Below, in pieces: positions 55,429 to 64,000 of a stretch of 64,000 nt of DNA; within the stretch, counting starts at the first letter, position 1; each line of letters starts with the position of its first letter. The notes under the pieces are model-generated. The model was not told the origin of the DNA. It made no database searches and saw only the letters and a list, made by a program, of their open reading frames with translations. The stretch spans positions 682,001 through 746,000 of the forward strand of contig JAAKBF010000168.1 in assembly GCA_012656075.1 (NCBI GenBank), in the 5' to 3' direction. This DNA is from Phytophthora hibernalis. Taxonomy: Eukaryota > Oomycota > Peronosporomycetes > Peronosporales > Peronosporaceae. The position numbers were made by a program, and so were the translations under genes.

Positions 55429-57323
55429 ATGTTGGAGTACGACAACTCGGCCTTCTACTACTTCTCAGTGTCGCTCTGCGCGCTGTACGCGGTGCCCGTG
55501 ACGTTCCTGTCGCTGCGGCGCATCGTCTATGGCGTCTTCCTCAAGGACCGCCTCATCGACAAGAGCCACGTGCGCTGCGACCGCGAGCTGCGCAAGCTCA
55601 AGGCGCTGCAGGCCGAGAAGACAGCCTTCCGCAACGTCTTCTCGCTGCCCTTCGTGCTCAACCTGCTGGTGCTGGCCGCCGTCTGGTACGCGCTGGCACG
55701 CATGGCGCTGCTGCTCAAGGACGACTCGGAGATCAAGTCGTTCGACCCGTTCGCCATCCTCGGCATCGCTGCAGGCGTCTCGGAGCGCGAGATCAAGCGC
55801 GCGTACCGCAAGATGAGTCTGCTGTACCACCCGGACAAGAACCAGGGTGACGCCGTGGCCGAGCAGAAGTTCATGCTCGTGGCCAAGGCCTACGAGGCGC
55901 TCACGGACGACGTGGCCAAGGCCAACTACGAGAAGTTCGGCAACCCGGACGGTCGTCAGGCTCTGCAGCTGTCTATTGGGCTGCCAACGTTCCTGTTGGA
56001 CCCTGCTAACCACAATTTGGTGCTGTTCCTGTATCTGATCATCCTAGTCGTGGCCATCCCGAGCTGCGTGGCGCTCTGGTACTCGCACTCGAAGAAGTAC
56101 GGCGACAGCATGATCATGTACGACACGTACGGCTTCTACAACTTCGCCATGTCGCAGCACTCGCACCCGCGCATGCTGCCTGAGATCCTGGCCGGCTCGG
56201 CCGAGTTCCGCGAGATCCCGCGCCGCGCCACGGACGACGCCGAGCTGGGCGCGCTCTTCAAGCGCCTCAAGCAGGCCGACATGATGGCCAAGCCCAAGTT
56301 CAACCATCCGGCTATTGCCAAGGCTAATCTGCTGCTGCACGCGCACTTCCTGCGCGAGAAGCTCAGCCCACGCTGCAGGGAGACCTGAGTCTCATGCTGA
56401 AAAAGGCTATTCAGCTCGTGGACGGCATGCTCGAGATCTCGGTCATGAAGTCGTGGCTGCAGACCACGCTCAACCTCATGGAACTGCAGCAATTCCTGAC
56501 GCAGGGTTTGTGGTTCAAGGACCCGCCGTTCCTGCAGCTGCCGCACATGACGGAGGCTGAGGTCAAGCACATTGTCACGGGCAAGAGCGCCGTGCGCAGC
56601 ATGCACCAGTATATTGCCTTGAAGCCGGAGGAGCGCAAGGGCCTGAGCGGACTCTCGGAGGAAGACCGCGCCGAGGTGACCGCCGTGCTGGACATGATGC
56701 CCCACATGGAGCTGCAGATCTCGATCGGCGTGGAGGACGAGGAATTTATTGCCGAGGGCGACATCATGACGGTCACCGTCAAGCTCACGCGCAAGAACGT
56801 CAAGGAAGGAGACACGTGCGACCTGGTGTACGCCCCGCGCTTCCCGCACCCGAAGATGGAGCGCTGGTACTGCGTGGTGGGTGACGTGAAGATGAACCAC
56901 CTCCACGCATTCGCAAAGATGACGTCGCAGGAGCGCTCCGTTGAACAGAAGCTACAGCTGCAGGCGCCGCCCAAGGCTGGCACTTACCAGTTGGATATTT
57001 TCGTCAAGAGCGACTCGTACGTCGGCATGGACTTGCGCGCTGTTGCTAAGGTATGTGTTTGTCATACTTGTGTGGAGGCTGTTGAGTTTACTAACTCATA
57101 CGGTGTGCTTACCGTTTGTGTGATGCAGTTTAATGTTGCCCCCGCAGCCACTCTGCCGGTCTTTCAGCCGCACCCGGAGGATTTGGAGTTAGATAACGAG
57201 CCCACGCTGTTCGAGCAGGTGATGAACGCCGCGGACTCGAGTGATAGCGAGGAAGAGGATGAGGACTTGGATCAGGAGCAGGAGGCCGAAAAGCAGGTCG
57301 AGGAGAGCAAGAAGGACAAATAG
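55429..57323 (+). CDS. SEC63: SEC63, J-domain subunit of the ER translocon
   Basis: ER membrane protein that recruits the lumenal Hsp70 to SEC61 for post-translational import. Two N-terminal membrane spans lie at residues 5-30 and 70-95; a lumenal J-domain between spans 2 and 3 includes the HPD motif (YRKMSLLYHPDKNQG). A third span (LVLFLYLIILVVAIPSCVAL) precedes the cytosolic Brl region (HPAIAKANLLLHAHFL, LDMMPHMELQISIGVEDEE, YCVVGDVKMNHLHAF). The C-terminus is acidic (DSSDSEEEDEDLDQEQ), the known SEC62-binding type tail. Intron 57,052-57,126 (75 nt, a multiple of three and without stops) lies after VAK. A missing A near 56,373 (LREKLSP|TLQGDLS) breaks the frame once. About 607 residues. Strongly G/C-biased third positions suggest high expression. 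Confidence 0.94.
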
Positions 57324-58088
57324 AGAGCGCGCAGCTAGTCTGTCTGTTTTGCCGTGAACGACACAGCAGTGGAATGACAATGTGAACTCGGTGTGTTGTT
57401 GCGTACGATTTACTGGTGGTGTTGCTGTTGCGTGGGCGTCGATGAAGATCTGTCCGCAGAAGAAAAGGACGAAATAGCAAACCTTGATGGACGGTGGTCA
57501 CGTAAGGGTGGAGAGCGGGTTAGTCGATCATTGTGGAGCAAGTCTCTTTTCACGAAATCCCACTGACATCGTTCATCTGGCACATGACGTCCGTATTAAT
57601 AGGTGCGTTGGCTTTACGCCACGTTGTGACAACGGCTGCAGATCAAGCCAAGTCCAATGAACACCACGGGTATGTAAAAGACCAAGCTGGTTGAGTCATT
57701 GACGTTGAACCTATCAAGCTGTACTGGCTCAAGGACTCATCTAACGCTTTATGATCTCACGGGTTACGTTTACGGGTGTGAGTTTGATAGAGGCGCCACA
57801 ATGCAGCGAACTGATGAAGCAATAAATGCCCTGCTTCAAGTAAGCGTTGAAAGACTCGTAGAGGACTAACGACCTCATCGCTAGGATGACACGCACTTTA
57901 GTGCTTCACTGTTCAGCAAAGTAATGATCAACAGCGATGAAGCTTCTTTACCTGGTCGAGGCGTCGAAACAGACAGGTAGAAGTCCATCGTGGTGAGCTC
58001 CTCGCGTATCCAGAAAGCTATTGGCACGTTCGGTGGAGATCAGGTAAATGCCGACAGGATGCAGTCCTGCAACACGCCTCCACTCCTC
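57324..58088. other. Intergenic, nothing recognised
   Basis: About 765 bp between SEC63 and the cysteine protease promoter. No coding, repeat or RNA signal was seen on either strand. Confidence 0.5.
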
Positions 58089-58102
58089 TCACATCTCAAT
58101 TT
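58089..58102 (+). promoter_or_regulatory. Inr plus FPR core promoter of the cysteine protease
   Basis: TCACATCTCAATTT matches 13 of 14 positions of TCAYTYYNCAWTTT and ends 72 nt before the ATG at 58,175. Confidence 0.5.
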
Positions 58103-58174
58103 CCTCGACTGCGATCACCTGCTCCCAGTCCAACTCAGTCCGGCGCATTTAATTCGTCCCCAGTCCTCTCAAAT

Positions 58175-59975
58175 ATGCTGCCCGTGTCTGCGCTGTCGTT
58201 GAGCGTTTTGATGCTGTCGGCCCAGTACCTTTCTCCGGTGGACGCGATGAGTGAAAGTGCTCAGCAGATTTACTACGAGTGGAAGCAGTCCAGTAACTAC
58301 AACCAGGCCCTTCAGATTGTTGACACAGTCGGCGGCACGGCCGCAGATAACTTCACTTCGACGAGCAAGAACGGAGTTTCCAGCAGTGGTAGCTCGGCCG
58401 GCAGTGTGAATGTAGGAGCGCTCGACTCCAACGCAACAATCACTGTACCATCTTCGGGATCCAACGCCACGAGCACATCGTCGTCATCCAGCTCGGCTGC
58501 CACCACCATCACGGAAACGGAGGAGCAGCAGCGTTTCGACCAGGCGCTGACTGTCATTGCAGGGCTGCAGGAACAGCACCCCACGCCAACTTTTCGATCA
58601 ACACGCCTTTCGTGCTTCTGACGTCGGAGGAGTTCCTCGCCTATGTCAACCGTTTCGCTATCGACCCGGATACGAATCCCGTCAAGTCAAGCAGCACCAC
58701 GAGTTCGACTGTCGGAATGTTTACCACGGCTGCGGAAGGCTCCAATAACTCCACCATTTCCAGTGTAAGTGGCGAAATCATGACATCGTCTGCAGCTTCG
58801 GGTGAGACGGTGGATTGGGAATCTGCAGGATGCGTCACGGCTGTCAAAGACCAGGGAGTGTGGTGCTTGTTGGGCTTTCTCGGCGACTGCGGCGATGGAG
58901 TCCGGTTACTGCGTTGCTACTGGGGGATCGCTGCCCAGTCTGTCGGACCAAGAGCTCATTAGTTGTGACTCCGACAATGGTAACAACGGCTGTGGTGGAG
59001 GTTATTCTGCGTACACCATGGACTGGGTTGCCAACGAGCGAAGTGGCAAAATGTGCACGCTCGACTCGTACCCGTTTGTCTCGGATGACGGTAATATCCC
59101 GGGCTGCTCCTTGACCTCTTGCACGGAGGTTGACATCGGCGTGACTGGCTACGAATCTGTTCACAAAGACCCCGGCGCCATCGAAGATGCCGTGCGCAAC
59201 CAGCCCGTGTCGATCTTCCTGTACAGCGGATCGAGTGCTTTCCAGTTTTACTCGGGTGGTGTGCTCACTGGCGAGAACTGCGATAAGACCGGGTCTCACT
59301 CGGGGCTTGCTGTGGGATTTGGCGAAACGGATGACAACTTGCTTTACTGGCGCATCAAGAATCAGTGGGGCACCTCGTGGGGCGAGAATGGATATGTCCG
59401 TGTCGAGCGGCGATACTCGGGGACAGCGAAGGCGCTTGCGGCGTTGAATTGTACGCGATGTGGCCTACATTTGATGTCTCCGCCACCTCAGCTCCGTTAA
59501 TTGCCTTCAACTACCATCGCGACACCTTCGGCCACCACTGTGACGCCCTCGGCCACGACGGCTGCTTCAACTGGCACCCCTCCGCCACCCCACACCTTCA
59601 ACGACCACGGTCACTTCGATAACGAAGACGCCTTCAACAACTGCAGCTACCCCGACGACGAAGACGCCAACCGTAACGAAGCCCATTCAAAACGTGGTGG
59701 ACCAGAACGAAGCTAGCGCCGGCTCTGCCTCGGGCTCCGCCTCGACGGTCCAGAACGATGCAGTAGACCAGGTGACCAGTAGCTCCAGTGATGCCTCGGG
59801 TTCAACAGTACTATATGAGGCGGTGGACCAGGAGTCAGATAACGCAATTGCCAACGAAGACTCGGCGAGCTCGACGACTCTCGTGCCGACGAGCATCGAG
59901 CTGAGGGACAGCGTCGCTGGAGAAGCCTCGTACTCTACCACTCCGAGTCCAAGCAAGAGAGACTGCGCCATGTAA
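58175..59975 (+). CDS. Secreted papain-family (C1A) cysteine protease with Thr/Ser-rich tail (four or more frame breaks)
   Basis: Begins with a signal peptide (MLPVSALSLSVLMLSAQYL, cleavage near SPVDA). The pro-region is unusually Ser/Thr/Asn-rich (58,370-58,500, and again 58,690-58,800). The mature domain starts near VDWESAGCVTAVKDQG and has the active-site Cys (CGACWAFSATAAMESG), Cys-rich CDSDNGNNGCGGG, the catalytic His region (GSHSGLAVGFGE) and the Asn box (IKNQWGTSWGENGY). After EGACGVELYAMWP a Thr/Pro-rich stretch follows (TPSTTTTVTSITKTPST), then a Ser/Ala/Asp-rich tail. Breaks near 58,575, 58,858, 59,435 and 59,500 are one- or two-base. Catalytic residues are all present once these are repaired. 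In Phytophthora such proteases are secreted or vacuolar. The Ser/Thr tail may be glycosylated and cell-wall-associated. Confidence 0.85.
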
Positions 59976-60865
59976 GTCGCCAGTAGCACCACCTCCACTG
60001 CACGTTAGTCACGTAGGGAACACTTGTCCAAACATTGAACGGTAATAGATCACGGTCAAACAAAGTGCAACGTCTAAGATGTTAAATCGCTGCCGACAGC
60101 AGGTTTGGCAACGCCGCGTGCGACCGAGCACAACGTGTTGACAGGGATCACGCGTCAATCCAGGCATTCCAGCTGACAATCAGCGTGCAGACGAAATAGG
60201 AATCGTTGTGTTTGATGCTCAGCACAGGGCAGCAGAGCTATTATCCATGCACCTCCTGCTTGACTGCTGCGATGCCCAAGCACTGCTTCAAGAAGCGCGC
60301 CCGCTCGTAGCCAATCAAATCCACGCGAAAGAGTTCGGAATTTAATCTTGGAGTTTGTAAGGCGGCGTGTTGCGACCGTTGGAGACCACTGTCGAGAAGC
60401 CATCAAGGCCCTTGACTCAAGGGTCGGACGACGCCCCACATTCTCAGCACGAAACTCAGCTCCTTGCCCATTATTAACGTTACCGGTATACCATTGGCAA
60501 TGCCAATGGGCTGGCAGGCGACCGTTGCTACGATCGCAGCACGCCATTTGCTTTCTGCTGTGCGAAGACTTGACGAAGTGGGACATCTATTTTGTGGTGG
60601 ACCAGACGATATTACAAAACTAGGCCAACTCTCTAATTCCGTCCACCAATCGCAGCATTTCTCCGGATCCATCCTCCAATCCTAACACATATGTCAAAAC
60701 AAACTACAGATCTAGTCGCATTCTACTGGCTCTTCCAGGGCTAGGCACCGCTCTTCCCGCAGCCAGCGCACTCAACACAACTCAAACAGACCGTGTGCCA
60801 ACCAGCAGTGCCCTGAACTGTTCAGGGTAGGCAAGGCACCAAGGACTGGTCAATACTCCACACAC
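59976..60865. other. Intergenic, nothing recognised
   Basis: 890 bp without a convincing frame, repeat, tRNA or promoter consensus. Overlapping open stretches on both strands near 60,350-60,620 lack protein-like composition. Confidence 0.5.
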
Positions 60866-62859
60866 ATGACGGCGGGCCTGGCGGTGCTCGTGGCTCTGGC
60901 CGTGCTGCTCTTCGTGGGGGCTCTCGTCATGCTGCTCTTCTTCTGTCGCCGCATCCAAGTACAGCGCGAACGCGAGTCGCTCGTGTTCATCCAGGAGACG
61001 ACCGATGTGTACCGAGAAGAGCTCAATGACAGCTTCATGGAGCAAGCGCTGTGGCGTTGCGGCGTGTGCAAGTTCCTCAACCACCCGGAGCGCAAGCTCT
61101 GCGACTTGTGCCAGACGCTACGGGAGCCGAACGAGACGTGGCAGGCAGTAAAAAACACTCGAGAAGCAGCTTCACGCGCTCGAGTTTGAGTGCTAGTGCA
61201 GCCCAGAGAATGGGCAGAATCGGCGAAATGGAAGCGTTCTCGTCCTCCCATGCTGACGACGCTATTGGAGGGTCCTTTGGCCGCCCGAGCTTTGACTTTC
61301 CAAGGAAGAAGAAGAAGTCCAAGAGTAAATTGAGCAAATTGCAATTGGCAGCGAGTCGCAGGCAGCAGTGGAAACGGATGCCCACTACGGACGGTTTGCA
61401 TCGCTGGGTGAGACAGGAATCCACGATGCGGCAGTCCAGAGCTCAGCGGGACTCCATGGAGAGCGACCCGGGAGGAAGGTTGTCGCTCAACCGGTACTTG
61501 GACGCTACGGAGAGAGACAGTAATTTGTCGGTCGGGTATATTCGTGTCAGAGACTCACTGGGACAGTTGGTGCTGAACGAAAGCGACGTGGTGGCGACGG
61601 ATTTCCACTACCGGATTAACATTCTGGACGGCACAGGCAGCTCCGAGCTCATCATGAACCTCGAGGGAGTGCACAACTTGCCGTTCCCGGACAAGATCCG
61701 CTGGTTCTCGACGGAGATCCACCGCCTGTGGCTCCCGTGGGAGTCAGGACATGCTGAGCTGGTGGTGCGAAGGGATCATTTATTGCAGGACTCGTTCGAG
61801 CTGGTGGCGGCCATGAAGCCGTATCAGTTAAGACAGAGGTGGCGGGTGGTGTTCGATGGAGAACCAGCCTTGGATGCCGGTGGCGTCATGCGGGAGTGGT
61901 TCACGTTGTTGTTTGCTGAGCTCTTTGATCCGTCGTTCGGGCTTTTCGTTAGCACGGTCGGAGATGAAAGGAGCTACTGGATCAACGCCAGCTCAGACTT
62001 GCTGATGGGTGAAGAGGAGCATATATCCTACTTCGAGTTCGCCGGACGCCTCGTGGGTAAGGCCATTCTGGAAGAACATTTGATGCCAGTGCACCTAGCG
62101 CTGCCATTCCTCAAGCACATTTTGGGAGTGCCTATCTCCTTCTCAGATTTGCAGTTCCTTGATGACGAAATTTACAACAGCGCGTTGATGGTGAAAAAGA
62201 TCGACGACATTGAACCGCTGTGTCTGGACTTTACGGCCACCCGCGTTGTGGATGGCAAGGCGGAAATTATCGAGCTCGTCGAGGACGGCGCCAATATTGA
62301 CGTAACGCGTGAGAATCGTTCGCGCTACTTGGATGCTCTGTTCAAGTACCACGTGCTAGGCAGCGTGAGCGATCAGCTGCTGTCATTCCTTACGGCATTG
62401 TATGATGTGGTGCCCGAAGGGCTGCTCAAGCTGTTTGACTACCAGGAGCTCGAGCTGCTCATGTGTGGTGTTCCGTCCATCGACGTGGAGGACTGGAAGA
62501 AACACACAGACTTTAAGTTCTTTACGCATAACTTCCCTACGGAGCTCGAGCTCAACAACATTGAGTGGTTCTGGGAGGTGGTGGAGAATATGAAGAACGA
62601 GGATCGTGTCCGCTTGCTGCAGTTCGCGACGGGCACAAGTCGTGTTCCGGCGCAGGGTTTCAAGGGATTAATCAGCAGCGATGGTCGCGTGCGGCGCTTC
62701 AACGTCGCCTTCGCCGGCACGAATCAGTCGTTCCTGTTCCCGAAGGCGCACACATGCTTCAACCGTTTGGACCTGCCGATCTACAACTCGAAGGAGGTGC
62801 TAGCGGAATACGTCAAGCTGATCGTACAGATGGACATCACGGGCTTCACCATCGAATAA
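60866..62859 (+). CDS. Membrane-anchored HECT E3 ubiquitin ligase with RanBP2 zinc finger (one frame break)
   Basis: About 664 residues. Residues 3-29 are a single membrane span (LAVLVALAVLLFVGALVMLL) followed by CRRIQVQRER, a stop-transfer sequence. A RanBP2-type zinc finger comes next (LWRCGVCKFLNHPERKLCDLC, W-x-C-x2-C-x10-C-x2-C), usually a ubiquitin or RNA binder. A basic Ser-rich linker (PRKKKKSKSKLSKL) leads to a C-terminal HECT domain: DAGGVMREWF, FAGRLVGKAI, LLQFATGTSRVPAQGF, and the catalytic Cys in KAHTCFNRLDLPIY. The order TM-finger-HECT with no WW, RLD or C2 domain is unusual. A slip near 61,160 in the linker changes frame. The ligase should face the cytosol on an internal membrane. 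Confidence 0.92.
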
Positions 62860-63124
62860 GTGTCAACGCGTTACTGGGAGTATTTATTTAGCGGGACAGG
62901 GAAGGACAAGCAAAGTGCGTGCAGAAACAAGGGTAGCGAACAAGTTTGCCAACTTGATGTGAAGATTACATGTAGTGGGGAATACACTGTTGAGAAGCTT
63001 GGAGGATCCAAGTTGGAGCAGTAGCATCATAAACGCTGACGAAAGGGTAAAATGTGTATCGATTGACATATGAAGAGCAGTATTATTAGTTGGATAAATT
63101 TGCAGTTTCAGATAATCGATCAGG

Positions 63125-63991
63125 ATGCCCAAGCGTTCTGCTCCCGCACAACGAAGTGATGGCAGCTCAACCAAGCGTGCAAAACTGTTGTCACCGTCAA
63201 GCGAGGGGGAATTTTCATTAGCCAACGTTATGGCAAACGTCAAGAAGGCAGCGGTAGAACATGCTCGCATGTCGGATGCAATCGTTTCGAAGCTCTTTGA
63301 ACAAGATGCATCCGTGTCATATCTTACGACGGACCATAGAAGCTGGGTCTACCATGTGCCGCGTTGGTACTTGCACGTGTTCGAGCACGCCAAACCTGAG
63401 GAGTTGCAGTCAGAAACAACGTGTTCGCCTGTCACCTGGTCGACGATGTTCAAGCAGGCGTGGGAGGCTCACCCGAAGGAACATGATACCATCATGATGT
63501 TTGGCAAACCGACGAAAATCCCGCGGTTCCAATTGCTGTGTGGGGAAATGCCCAGCTATCGTTACTCTGGCAAAACATTTGAAGCCCAGAAGAGGTTCCC
63601 ACAGGGACTGGAGCACGCTGTTCAGCACATGCGGCGGATGGTGGAGGACCCGATCACCCATCGGACACGACTGTCTGGAGGTCTTGTGAACTGGTACGAG
63701 AATGGAGACCACTACATTGGGCCGCATGCCGATGACGAGCGTGATATGATGGCGTGCTCTCCTATCGTAGCGCTGTCTTTGGGAGCTACTCGACGCTTTG
63801 TGTTCACAAAGAAGACGTCTAAGAGTGTTCCTCAAGGCGACGAAGTTGTGGCACGATTGGAGCTGCAGATGGAGGACGGAGACCTGATGATCATGGGCGG
63901 CACTACGCAACGAACGCACAAACATGCAGTGCCCAAGATGGCACGATGCCTTGAACCAAGGATCAGCATCACCTTGCGCTGCTTCCATTAA
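63125..63991 (+). CDS. AlkB-type 2-oxoglutarate/Fe(II) dioxygenase, ALKBH2/3-like
   Basis: Oxidative demethylase that repairs alkylated bases. A basic N-terminus with SSTKRAKLL is a likely nuclear signal. The catalytic half contains NWYENGDHYIGPHADDE (the HxD iron ligands), SPIVALSLGATRRFVF, GDLMIMGGTTQRTHKHAVPK (third iron-ligand His) and RISITLRCF (the Arg that binds 2-oxoglutarate). The substrate-lid region (PRFQLLCGEMPSYRYSG) fits the ALKBH2/3 group, including the PRxQxxYG-like element with the Tyr changed. About 288 residues, single exon, no frame break. Stop is 9 bp from the end of the window. Confidence 0.93.
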   Translation: MPKRSAPAQRSDGSSTKRAKLLSPSSEGEFSLANVMANVKKAAVEHARMSDAIVSKLFEQDASVSYLTTDHRSWVYHVPRWYLHVFEHAKPEELQSETTCSPVTWSTMFKQAWEAHPKEHDTIMMFGKPTKIPRFQLLCGEMPSYRYSGKTFEAQKRFPQGLEHAVQHMRRMVEDPITHRTRLSGGLVNWYENGDHYIGPHADDERDMMACSPIVALSLGATRRFVFTKKTSKSVPQGDEVVARLELQMEDGDLMIMGGTTQRTHKHAVPKMARCLEPRISITLRCFH

Positions 63992-64000
63992 CACGAAAGT

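Noticed and set aside
57052..57126. In-frame insertion in SEC63
   Set aside because: It begins GTATGT, ends GCAG and is 75 nt long, so it is an intron that happens to lack stops.
60348..60623. Plus-strand open frame as a gene
   Set aside because: No conserved motif, no splice or promoter context, and an equally long frame runs antisense.
1..64000. CRISPR array, bacterial operon or plasmid features
   Set aside because: Introns, eukaryotic domains and the absence of direct repeat-spacer arrays exclude a prokaryotic origin.

Overview
The window is nuclear DNA from an oomycete, most likely Phytophthora or a close relative. Evidence: short (about 50-95 nt) GT-AG introns, dense genes on both strands with spacers often of 100-160 bp, Inr plus flanking-promoter-region core promoters (TCAYTYYNCAWTTT type) upstream of several genes, and a gene repertoire seen in oomycetes (multi-TM TKL kinase, MLO-like protein, Crypton with a GCR1_C domain, MULE with SWIM and Ulp1 modules).

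Layout. Bases 1-9,930 are repeat-rich and essentially transposon-derived: minisatellites, a broken MULE carrying a SWIM finger and a Ulp1-like protease (about 950-4,790), an AT-rich spacer, a GC-rich minisatellite, a broken Crypton on the minus strand (6,829-8,600), and a probable hAT scrap near 9,650. From 9,950 to the end the window is gene-dense: an unrecognised multi-exon gene, low-molecular-weight tyrosine phosphatase, BuGZ-type zinc finger, MLO-like membrane protein, ornithine-decarboxylase-like protein, a giant FYVE protein, a multi-TM TKL kinase, two tandem Myb/SANT genes, TatD nuclease, a secreted/TM protein, an AAAP transporter, PrimPol, a divergent actin-like protein, a tiny spliced TM protein, a domesticated hAT-like gene, UFD1, a TruA/PUS pseudouridine synthase, an EF-hand-like/SH2/TPR protein, a Tc1/mariner MITE, an unrecognised multi-exon gene next to a tubulin tyrosine ligase-like enzyme, an unrecognised coiled-coil protein, SEC63, a papain-family protease, a TM-anchored RanBP2-finger HECT ligase and an AlkB dioxygenase.

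Themes. Signalling and ubiquitin functions recur (SH2, TKL, LMW-PTP, HECT, UFD1), as do nucleic-acid maintenance functions (PrimPol, AlkB, TatD, PUS). Nothing suggests a co-regulated cluster or metabolic island. The most interesting single object is the SH2-TPR protein (46,132-48,445), whose disordered middle carries eight regularly spaced tyrosine motifs.

Quality warning. Well over twenty single- or two-base frame breaks interrupt conserved genes, including housekeeping ones (SEC63, UFD1, PrimPol), often in short G/C runs and without accompanying nonsense mutations. I read most as indel errors in the assembly rather than gene decay, so coordinates below are outer limits of genes whose frame must be repaired. 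The MULE and Crypton, in contrast, also have stops and substituted catalytic residues and look truly dead.
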